Source: an uncultured Ellagibacter sp. (GTDB lineage: Bacteria; Actinomycetota; Coriobacteriia; Coriobacteriales; Eggerthellaceae). From it: a DNA stretch of 24,572 bases. Under the pieces are notes generated by a model, which saw only the letters and a program-made list of their open reading frames with translations, made no database searches and was not told the origin of the DNA. Shown in pieces: positions 8,663-14,931 of the stretch. Position numbers and translations under genes: made by a program. Positions within the stretch are counted from its first letter, which is position 1; each line of letters begins with the position of its first letter. The stretch spans positions 1 to 24,572 of the forward strand of contig NZ_CAKUAL010000028.1 in the NCBI RefSeq assembly GCF_934636505.1, read 5' to 3'.

Positions 8663-9973
8663 TTACGAGTTCGCACCCTTTCTGCTGCGAGGAATCTTCG
8701 CGATGACGACGAGAAGGCAGCCGAGCGCAAGGAGCGCCGAGAACCCGAGCGCGACGTGGAAGCCCATATACTCGCCCGATAGCGGGAAGCACCCGATGAG
8801 AAAAACCATGACCGCCGTCGCAAGGGATGCTGCGATCTGGCGCGACATGATCATTCCCGCAGAGCCGTGCGTCGTCAGCCCCGCCTTCCCCAAAGAACCC
8901 AAGCCCCATGACGTCGTGGTGGGAATAAGAGTCGTAAGGCCCACGCAGCGCAGCGTTTGACCTAACGCCATGAGCCACAGCGGGGCATCGCTTGGAACGA
9001 TCGAGCACAGAAGGGCGCCCACGACGAGGAAGCATCCACCGAATATCGCAACCTTTCGCGCGCCGAAGCGATCGGTCGCCATGCCCGCACCGGGCTCGAA
9101 CACAAGGGCCGCCAACGCTCCGGGAAACAAAACGAGGCCCGCCTCGAAGGCGTTATGCCCGCCCGCCTCGATGACGGTGAGCGGGATGATGAGCGTCATC
9201 CCCATAAAGCAGCCATAGAGCAAACACTGCGCGACAATGCTCACGCGATATTCGCGAAACGTGAAAATCCGCAGGTCGAGGAGCGGTTCTGAGATTGTGT
9301 GCTGGCGCGTTACGAACAATGCGACGCACGCGATTCCCACAAGCACCGGCGCCCACACGAGCGGCTCGGTTAGCCCCATGTTGGCAGCAGCCGTGAAACC
9401 GAGCAGCAGCCCGCCGAAGCCGAAGGTGGAAAAGACGAGCGAGGTGACGTCGAGATGGGCAGCAGCGTCTTCCACCTCGCGCTCCCGGACGACGGCAAGC
9501 GCGCAAACGATCAGCACGGCCGACGCGCACGCCAAGATGAGAAACATCGCGCGCCAGCTGAACGCCGTGCACAGCGCGCCACCGACAACCGGGCCGATAT
9601 TAGGCGCGAACCCCAGGGCGATGCCCGCAATCCCCATTGCCGTCCCGTGACGGTTCTCGGGAAAACGCGTCATAGCGATCGTTTGCAGCAACGGCATGAG
9701 CACGCCGGTGCCGAGCGCCTCGAGCACGCGGCCGATAATGAGCATCGGGAAGTTGACCGCAAGGCAGTCGCACAACGACCCGATGAGATAGAGACCGTAC
9801 GAGTACAAGATAAGGGAGCGAACCGACAGTTTCCGCTGCAAATAAGAAGCGAGAGGAACCGCCGCGCCCATGCAGAAGATGTAGATCGTCGCGAGCCATT
9901 GGCCCCAGCCGATTTCCGTCCCTAAATCGCTGAGAACGACATCTGCCATGGCATTGAGCGCCGTCTGCGTCAT
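8663..9973 (-). CDS. DHA2-type MFS transporter, main part of a frameshifted gene
   Basis: Proton-driven drug:H+ antiporter family (EmrB-like), an inner-membrane exporter that normally has 14 helices. This reading frame encodes 436 residues from MTQTALNAM and contains helices 2 to 14; I count 13 hydrophobic segments. The conserved helix 4-5 region is visible (GRVLEALGTGVLMPLL, then GFAPNIGPVVGGAL). Helix 1 is missing from this frame but is encoded immediately upstream in another frame (9974-10041). The frames meet at GGGG (9975-9978), where one extra G would rejoin them. The frame remains open upstream to 10297, but that extension has no membrane or family character. Either the gene is broken, or the base is a sequencing or slippage difference. 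Substrate unknown. Confidence 0.85.
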   Translation of the reverse strand: MTQTALNAMADVVLSDLGTEIGWGQWLATIYIFCMGAAVPLASYLQRKLSVRSLILYSYGLYLIGSLCDCLAVNFPMLIIGRVLEALGTGVLMPLLQTIAMTRFPENRHGTAMGIAGIALGFAPNIGPVVGGALCTAFSWRAMFLILACASAVLIVCALAVVREREVEDAAAHLDVTSLVFSTFGFGGLLLGFTAAANMGLTEPLVWAPVLVGIACVALFVTRQHTISEPLLDLRIFTFREYRVSIVAQCLLYGCFMGMTLIIPLTVIEAGGHNAFEAGLVLFPGALAALVFEPGAGMATDRFGARKVAIFGGCFLVVGALLCSIVPSDAPLWLMALGQTLRCVGLTTLIPTTTSWGLGSLGKAGLTTHGSAGMIMSRQIAASLATAVMVFLIGCFPLSGEYMGFHVALGFSALLALGCLLVVIAKIPRSRKGANS

Positions 9974-10041
9974 GCCCCGAAGCCGGTGCTTACTACCACG
10001 ATGGCGAACAACGCGTAAACGTAGCTTTTGCTCTGATTCAT
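9970..10041 (-). pseudogene. 5' fragment of the MFS gene carrying helix 1 (frameshifted)
   Basis: ATG at 10041 opens MNQSKSYVYALFAIVVVSTGFG, a good DHA2 N-terminus with the first membrane helix. It then hits a TGA at 9970-9972 that overlaps the ATG (9971-9973) of the remaining 436-residue frame. The break falls at a run of four G residues on the minus strand (9975-9978). Five would give FGGMTQT and restore a full 14-helix protein of about 459 residues. An SD-like GGGAAG lies upstream of this ATG. Confidence 0.75.
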
Positions 10042-10371
10042 CTTCTGACAGCTTCCCATCTCCCGCTACCTGCGCCCACGCCTTGCAGGAAAGACAATCC
10101 CCCGAGGCGAAAAGCGGCCGCAAACCATTTTGCGCACAAGAGGCGATGGTAGCGGAGCGCAAGCGCGGGGTATCCCCGTCATGTGCTGAAAATCGTTGCC
10201 GTGGCGAGAAAATATGCTCATACCAGAAGAATGAAGTCTCGAATAGAACGGCGGCTCGGAGCAGGCTTTTTCCCGTCCAAAGACGACTCGGCCCCAAGGT
10301 TTTCCGCCTTGGGGCCGAGAATGCGCACCCCCGGCAAAAGGAGGCGCGATGACTATGTCGAGAAAGCCGCG
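10042..10371. other. Non-coding region between the MFS and split-barrel genes
   Basis: About 330 bases without a supportable gene. It holds the terminator-like hairpin at 10287-10319 on the split-barrel gene side, and must contain the promoter of the MFS gene on the minus strand. I could not pick a convincing -35/-10 pair. Confidence 0.5.
10287..10319 (-). terminator. Terminator hairpin of the split-barrel gene
   Basis: Perfect 13-bp inverted repeat CTCGGCCCCAAGG (10287-10299) and CCTTGGGGCCGAG (10307-10319) with a 7-base loop. It lies about 50 bases after the minus-strand stop codon at 10372. The following minus-strand sequence TCGTCTTTGG is only moderately T-rich. Confidence 0.7.
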
Positions 10372-10782
10372 CTACGCGAGCTTCGCGCCAGCGTTCGGGC
10401 CGGGCGAGCAGGTGAAGAGCTCGTCAACATGCACGAGCACGCCGCCCTTTGCCGTGATGGGCGCGCCCATTGCAGCGAAGCAGCCGTCCACCCACGCCTT
10501 CAATTCCTCGAACTGCTCGCCTTCGTTGATGTAGGTCGCGGTGCCGTGAATCTGGTAGGCGCCCTCGTCTCCCCAGAAGGTGATGGCAACCTTCTGGTTC
10601 TCCTTCAGGTTCGCAAGCGTTTTGTTGAAGAACTGGTCGGAGATGTAAACCGTCTCGGCATCGATGACTTTCTTCATTCCCATCGGGTCGGCGTTCGGCA
10701 CGCCATCGGGGGTTGCCGTTGCGAGCACAATGTTCTTCATCTGGTTGAACGCGTCTTGTACCTCTTTGGGCATAACCGCCAT
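10372..10782 (-). CDS. Pyridoxamine 5'-phosphate oxidase-family FMN-binding split-barrel protein
   Basis: Small cytoplasmic protein of 136 residues with the flavin-binding split-barrel pattern. It has NIVLATATPDGVPNADPMG at about 17-35, VYISDQFFNKTLANLKENQKVAI at about 45-67, and a final strand YQIHGTATYINEGEQF. It lacks the C-terminal region of true PdxH, so PLP synthesis is unlikely; family members bind FMN, F420 or haem and often act as reductases. The start at 10782 has AAGGA upstream; a second in-frame ATG three codons in (MPKEV) is also possible. A hairpin at 10287-10319 ends the unit, so it looks monocistronic. The physiological substrate is unknown. Confidence 0.88.
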   Translation of the reverse strand: MAVMPKEVQDAFNQMKNIVLATATPDGVPNADPMGMKKVIDAETVYISDQFFNKTLANLKENQKVAITFWGDEGAYQIHGTATYINEGEQFEELKAWVDGCFAAMGAPITAKGGVLVHVDELFTCSPGPNAGAKLA

Positions 10783-10810
10783 AGCATCCTTCTTTCTCGA
10801 GGGTCCAGCA

Positions 10811-10830
10811 GGGCGCCTACGGGTGCGCCC
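10811..10830. terminator. Short hairpin between the NCS1 permease and split-barrel genes
   Basis: GGGCGC (10811-10816) pairs with GCGCCC (10825-10830) around an 8-base loop, 41 bases after the permease stop on the minus strand. The stem is short and there is no clear T-tract. Confidence 0.3.
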
Positions 10831-10870
10831 CGCAATCTATGACCCTATGATACCCCCGAATGCCCCTTTG

Positions 10871-12352
10871 CTAAGCAACCTTTTCAAGCCGCGCTTTCTC
10901 GTTTTCGCGCACGCGGGTCTTGAAAACGAGGCTCAAGACCAGGTAGAGCGCAACAGTCATGGGAGCGGTGGTGAGGAAGGGAACGGACACGATGCCCGCC
11001 GAGTACAGGACCATGTTCACGATGCTCGTCACGGCAAGCGTGACCACGCCGCGCCAGTTGACAGACTCGACCGAGGCGAGCGGCACACCGCGGCTGCCGA
11101 TCTTTAAGGGGCCGCGGACGATGTAGTAGTCCGTGATGAGCAGCATGCACCAAGAGATAGTGAGGATACTGCCGAAGCTCATGAAGGCGTTCACCTGGTC
11201 TAAGATGTTTCCCAGAATGAAGGCGAGGCCGATGGCGTTCGCGATGACGACGGCGACCGGCCAAGAGAGCTTCACGCCGAAAAGCGAGTCGAACAGGTTC
11301 GTCACCGCATTCGCGCCGCCGATGGAGTTGGAGGTCTCGACCTTCATCTGCGAGAGGCAGATGATGGCAAGCCCGACGCCTCCCGCTGCGAGCACAAGCG
11401 AGATGCCAGGGTTGGTGATCGCCGCATGCGCAGCGCCCGTCGCATCGTAGCCCTGCGCGCTGAAGTACTCGACGGCTTGCGAGAACCCGAAGTACGTGAT
11501 GAGCGCGCCAAAGAGGTAGGTGATCACGGCAAAAAGGCTTCCCACGCCGGCGATGGGGACAAGATCGCTTTCCTTGCGCGCATAGCGCGTGAAGTCGGCG
11601 GCGAACAGCGCGAGCAGGCCGCTCGTCATGATGGCGTAGTTCACGCCGTAGGCGAAGCCCTGCCCCACTTCCACGCCGGGAATCATCACGCCATGAGTGA
11701 GGGCATCCCCCATCTGGCCGTTCGCGGCGATCAGGTACACAACGTAGCCCATCACGCAGAACAGTGCCACGACAAACGCCGCGTTCATACGCGCAATCAC
11801 CTTCGTGCCGAAGAGCGCCATGAAGATCCAGACACACGAGATGCCGACGAAAAGCACCCAGCGCTCCCAGGTCGTGTTGAGCCCGAAGGCGTAGAGGATG
11901 GCGTTGCCGAGCTGCACCGTGCCCACGGCGAGCACGCCGACGATCAGGAAGATCCAAATGAGAGATCCCACCGCAGAACCTTTGGTGCCGAAGATGTAGA
12001 GACGGGAGGCCACGTTGTTGGGCAGCCCCTCGCGAAAGGTGATCTTCCCCACGAGGTAGGTCAGGACGAAGGAGAGGGCGAAGGTGATCGCCATCGCCAC
12101 GCCCCCAAGCTGGCATCCTGCGTAGAAGGCCACAATGCCGCCTCCCATGAGCTTCGAAAGGGACGACACGACGCCCGAAAGGATAGCGGCGATGTCGGGC
12201 CAAGCCAGGCGCGCCGAATCGGGCACGTGCTCGAAGAGCGACGACTGCGAGGTCGCCTTGTCCTTCGACGGCGCCCTGCCCTGAGCCGGAGCCGCAACCT
12301 CAGCCGGTGTTTTCCCCTTCGCAGCCGAAGCCACACATTCCCCTTTGTTCAT
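10871..12352 (-). CDS. NCS1-family nucleobase (cytosine/purine) permease
   Basis: Inner-membrane symporter of the NCS1 family, 493 residues with about 12 helices, for cytosine, purines, allantoin or related compounds. Visible features are a hydrophilic Ala/Lys-rich N-terminus (1-45), then LAWPDIAAILSGVVSSLSKL, helix 1 MGGGIVAFYAGCQLG, the helix 6 region LLALFAADFTRYAR, and near the C-terminus LLITDYYIVRGPLKI, typical of CodB-like members. I chose the start at 12352 over 12409 because AAGGGGA lies just before it. The neighbours do not include a cytosine deaminase, so the substrate is not fixed. The purine nucleoside phosphorylase of this window is about 10 kb away. Confidence 0.9.
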   Translation of the reverse strand: MNKGECVASAAKGKTPAEVAAPAQGRAPSKDKATSQSSLFEHVPDSARLAWPDIAAILSGVVSSLSKLMGGGIVAFYAGCQLGGVAMAITFALSFVLTYLVGKITFREGLPNNVASRLYIFGTKGSAVGSLIWIFLIVGVLAVGTVQLGNAILYAFGLNTTWERWVLFVGISCVWIFMALFGTKVIARMNAAFVVALFCVMGYVVYLIAANGQMGDALTHGVMIPGVEVGQGFAYGVNYAIMTSGLLALFAADFTRYARKESDLVPIAGVGSLFAVITYLFGALITYFGFSQAVEYFSAQGYDATGAAHAAITNPGISLVLAAGGVGLAIICLSQMKVETSNSIGGANAVTNLFDSLFGVKLSWPVAVVIANAIGLAFILGNILDQVNAFMSFGSILTISWCMLLITDYYIVRGPLKIGSRGVPLASVESVNWRGVVTLAVTSIVNMVLYSAGIVSVPFLTTAPMTVALYLVLSLVFKTRVRENEKARLEKVA

Positions 12353-12408
12353 ACTTCCCCTTTTCCTTGCGGTCTGAATCATCGAGCAACGCGAAGATGA
12401 GCCGAACA

Positions 12409-12535
12409 TCTCAGGGAAGAGGGCTGCCGAGCGGTCCCTTGCTGAGCGAGGGAAAAGGAACCTGATTTGGAGGGACAGCCTTTACAGGGGGATAGAAGAG
12501 CTGTTTTGTGGAGGGGACAGCCCTCTTCCCTGAGA
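12409..12535. repeat. 127-bp MITE-like foldback element with 18-bp inverted ends
   Basis: The ends TCTCAGGGAAGAGGGCTG (12409-12426) and its exact complement (12518-12535) flank a 91-base core. Inside the element the unit TGGAGGGACAGCC (12468-12480) is repeated at 12509-12522 with one extra G. No target-site duplication is evident at the flanks. It could be a non-autonomous mobile element, a REP-like repeat, or the folded leader of the NCS1 permease mRNA. Confidence 0.6.
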
Positions 12536-12562
12536 GATGGGCGCCCAAGGCGAGCGCCCATC
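12536..12562. terminator. 9-bp hairpin beside the foldback element
   Basis: GATGGGCGC (12536-12544) and GCGCCCATC (12554-12562) form a stem with a 9-base loop, about 95 bases after the GntP-type permease stop on the minus strand. No T-tract follows. Confidence 0.35.
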
Positions 12563-12610
12563 GTCGAGTGAGACCCTGCTACTCGCCCGCCCGCGAAAGC
12601 AGGATGGAAA

Positions 12611-12638
12611 GCGGTCGCGCGCGCGTGGCCGTGACCGC
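12611..12638 (-). terminator. Possible terminator after the GntP-type permease
   Basis: GCGGTC (12611-12616) and GACCGC (12633-12638) pair, with further internal GC pairing. TTTCC follows on the minus strand. It lies 17 bases after the permease stop codon. Confidence 0.4.
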
Positions 12639-12654
12639 CAAGAACAACTTCGCG

Positions 12655-13974
12655 CTACGCGACGCCCAGGTTCGCGAGCACGATCATGACGATCAGTGCG
12701 CACAGGCCGGCGCCGATGGAGATGGCGGCGATGTGCTTGTAGGAGTTGCCGTGGTTCAAGCCCATAGCAGCCAGCATGCCGAACATCGCGCCGGAGTTCG
12801 GAAGCGCGCCGCCGATGGTCGCAGCCGTCGCAATGATCTTCGCGAGAGCAGCCGGATCGCAGCCGGTGGCCAGGTAAGGCTCAAGGAAGTTCTGGGCGAT
12901 GATGCCCACAGCGCCCGAGCCAGAACCCATGACGCCGCCAAGAACAGCAGCCATGGTGGCGGCGGACACGTAGGTACCGCCAGGCATGTTGAAGATTGCC
13001 TCGTAGATGACGGTGAAGCCGACGGATGCCGCAGCAACCGTGCCGACGCCGACGGCCGCAGAGGTGAACAGCGCGGGGCCGAGAGCGTTCTTCGCGCCGT
13101 TGCCCATGGTGTCGCGCTGGCTCGGGATGAACTTGTTGAACACGATCATGGAGACCACAATGGCGACGATCATGCCGATGTAGACCACGTTCGCCACGCC
13201 GAGCTGCGAGCCTGCGATGATGATGACAATCATCACGATGAGCGGCAGCAAGGACATGAACACGCTCGGGGTCTCCTTCTGCTCGGCAGCCTCGGAGTCG
13301 GCGGCGGTGATCTCGTAGGTCTCGCCCTTGGCCTGAGCGCGCTTCAAAGCGAACTTGATGTAGAGGCAGGAAACGACGATCGCGATGATGGAGCCGACGA
13401 TGCCGAGCACGGGAGCTGCGGTCATGGAGACGCCGCAGCCGTTAGCGGCGTTGATCCACGCGATGGCGGGAACGCCCGGAATCATGGCCATCGTGAACGA
13501 GCAGGCGGCCAGAGTCCACGCGGCGCAGAACAGATGCCAGGGGATGTTGCATTCCTTGAAAATCGGGCGAGCGAGCGGGATGAGGGCGAACATCGCCACG
13601 AACATCGAGATGCCGGCATAGGTGAGAATCGCGCCGACAGCGGCGATTGCTAGGAGCACCAGATACGGGCTCTTCGTGCCGACCTTGCTCATGATCGCCT
13701 GCGCGATGGACTTCGCAGCACCCGACTTATCGATGTACTCACCCAGAATCGCCGCGCCCACGAAGATGAGCAGGTTTTTCTGAACGAAGCTTGCGAGGCC
13801 CGTCACATACGACGACTTCGCACCGAGCATCGCATCGGCGATGCCCATGCCGTTCGTGACCGCGATGATGACGGCGGTCACAACGGAGGTGATAAGAACA
13901 TTCCAGCCCTTCATGGCTGCAATGACGAAGAAGACGAGACCGACGATGATGCCGATAACTCCAATCCACTCCAT
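12655..13974 (-). CDS. GntP-family permease (gluconate/organic-acid:H+ symporter type)
   Basis: Inner-membrane carrier of 439 residues with about 12 helices. The GntP pattern is visible: N-terminal MEWIGVIGIIVGLVFFVIAAMKGWN, then AILGEYIDKSGAAKSIAQAI at about 77-96, PGVPAIAWINAANGCG near 166-182, and the Gly-rich C-terminal half GGVMGSGSGAVGI and GGALPNSGAMFGMLAAMGLNH. The family carries gluconate, hydroxy acids and other small carboxylates inwards. The gene follows the molybdoenzyme small subunit in the same direction after about 210 bases that contain a terminator-like hairpin, so it may have its own promoter. An SD-like AAAGGGGAA precedes the ATG. From context I infer that it imports the substrate of the cytoplasmic molybdoenzyme; this is not shown by sequence. 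Confidence 0.9.
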   Translation of the reverse strand: MEWIGVIGIIVGLVFFVIAAMKGWNVLITSVVTAVIIAVTNGMGIADAMLGAKSSYVTGLASFVQKNLLIFVGAAILGEYIDKSGAAKSIAQAIMSKVGTKSPYLVLLAIAAVGAILTYAGISMFVAMFALIPLARPIFKECNIPWHLFCAAWTLAACSFTMAMIPGVPAIAWINAANGCGVSMTAAPVLGIVGSIIAIVVSCLYIKFALKRAQAKGETYEITAADSEAAEQKETPSVFMSLLPLIVMIVIIIAGSQLGVANVVYIGMIVAIVVSMIVFNKFIPSQRDTMGNGAKNALGPALFTSAAVGVGTVAAASVGFTVIYEAIFNMPGGTYVSAATMAAVLGGVMGSGSGAVGIIAQNFLEPYLATGCDPAALAKIIATAATIGGALPNSGAMFGMLAAMGLNHGNSYKHIAAISIGAGLCALIVMIVLANLGVA

Positions 13975-14073
13975 AGTGCTTTCCCCTTTCGTAAAGCAGG
14001 TTGATTATCTGCAATGCCGCTGCAAAAGAGACTCCCGCGTTGGCGGTACGGGAAGGTTCTGATGCAGCGACGT

Positions 14074-14117
14074 GCATTCGAGAATGCCCGCCCGAGTCCC
14101 CTTGATCGATCGGGCGG
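14074..14117. promoter_or_regulatory. Paired hairpins in the leader of the GntP-type permease
   Basis: Two adjacent inverted repeats lie about 100-140 bases before the permease ATG. One is GCATTC/GAATGC (14074-14087). The other is CCGCCCGA (14088-14095) with TCGGGCGG (14110-14117). They could be an operator region or a folded leader. Confidence 0.3.
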
Positions 14118-14139
14118 AATATCGCGAACGGCTTAAAGC

Positions 14140-14175
14140 CCTCCCACAGGCCGGAGGTTCCCGGCCTGCGGGAGG
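14140..14175 (-). terminator. Terminator-like hairpin after the molybdoenzyme small subunit
   Basis: Arms 14140-14154 and 14161-14175 form a 15-bp stem with a 6-base loop, 9 bases after the stop codon at 14184. One position is a G-U pair only in minus-strand RNA (an A-C mismatch on the other strand), which supports minus-strand use. CTTTAAG follows. It may be a partial terminator lowering expression of the downstream permease. Confidence 0.65.
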
Positions 14176-14183
14176 TCGGGCGC

Positions 14184-14927
14184 TTACGCCATGTCGTTGC
14201 GGGTGGCGCGCATGAGCTCGACGACGGAGTCGTGCTTCATCTGGAGCTCGTTGCGGCGGATGGTGCCCTCGTCGAAGGTCGTGAGATCCTCGGGGCTTTC
14301 GAACATCGTGCCCAAATCACCGCGCTGTTGATTCAGGCGGATAGCCTCATCGGCGTCGTACGGGATGAGCGGGGTCTTCTCGCGCGGGTTCCAGATGATG
14401 AAGGAGGGCTTGGTCGCATCGGGAGAGGGCATGCCCTCGCAGTAGCGCACGTCGCCGTACTTTTCCACGAGCTCGTCGATCGGGCCGAAGTCGAAAGCGC
14501 GCAGCGGACAGCTCTGGGTACAGGCGGGCTGCTTGCCATCGGCCAAGCGGTCAATGCACATATCGCACTTGCTCATCTTGCAGGTGGGCTCGTCGGTCGC
14601 GAAGCGCGGCGCGCCGTAGGGGCACGCGTCGTAGCACTTGCGGCAACCGGTGCATTTGTCCTGGTCAACCAAGACCGCGCCGAATTCATCCTCTTTGTAG
14701 AGGGCACCGGACTCGCACACCTTCACGCATGCCGGGTCCTCGCAGTGCGCGCACGGGAACGCGAGCGAATGCAGGCGGATGTTGGGGAACGTTCCCTCTT
14801 CCCATTCGTACACCGTCATGTACTTCTCGGCACCCGGCTCGATGCCGTGCCAATCCTTGCAAGCGATGCTGCACGCCTGGCAGGCGTAGCATCGGTTCAT
14901 ATCGAACATGAAACCATACTGGGTCAT
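14184..14927 (-). CDS. Four [4Fe-4S] ferredoxin-type electron-transfer subunit (DmsB-like) of a molybdoenzyme
   Basis: Electron-transfer subunit of 247 residues that passes electrons to or from the adjacent molybdopterin catalytic subunit. Four cysteine groups are visible: C13, C16, C19 and C23; C59, C62, C67 and C71; C92, C95, C98 and C102; and C121, C124, C136 and C140 in the C-x2-C-x11-C-x3-C pattern typical of DmsB. C116 is extra. No signal peptide or membrane segment is present, so it should be cytoplasmic. The start at 14927 is chosen over 14948 because MTQYGFMFDMNRCYACQ is the family N-terminus and GGGGAAGGAA lies upstream, within the end of the catalytic-subunit gene. The gap to that gene's stop is only 4 bases, so translation is probably coupled. 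There is no DmsC or NrfD anchor nearby. Confidence 0.93.
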   Translation of the reverse strand: MTQYGFMFDMNRCYACQACSIACKDWHGIEPGAEKYMTVYEWEEGTFPNIRLHSLAFPCAHCEDPACVKVCESGALYKEDEFGAVLVDQDKCTGCRKCYDACPYGAPRFATDEPTCKMSKCDMCIDRLADGKQPACTQSCPLRAFDFGPIDELVEKYGDVRYCEGMPSPDATKPSFIIWNPREKTPLIPYDADEAIRLNQQRGDLGTMFESPEDLTTFDEGTIRRNELQMKHDSVVELMRATRNDMA

Positions 14928-14931
14928 CGTC

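Larger units (their letters stand above)
12353..12654. other. Non-coding region with foldback element upstream of the NCS1 permease
   Basis: About 300 bases between the GntP-type and NCS1 permeases. It contains, from the GntP end, a possible terminator stem (12611-12638), a 9-bp stem (12536-12562), and the 127-bp foldback element (12409-12535). No coding frame is supportable. Confidence 0.5.

Noticed and set aside
9974..10297. N-terminal extension of the MFS frame to an ATG at 10297
   Set aside because: The extra residues are Arg/Ser-rich with no membrane helix and overlap the terminator hairpin of the neighbouring gene; the real first helix is in another frame.
10871..12352. NCS1 permease and split-barrel protein as part of the molybdoenzyme locus
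   Set aside because: They are separated from it by terminator-like hairpins and a foldback element and have no functional link visible in sequence.
12409..12535. CRISPR-like or attenuator array from short repeats
   Set aside because: Only two copies of the inner repeat and no regular spacers; an inverted-end element explains it better.
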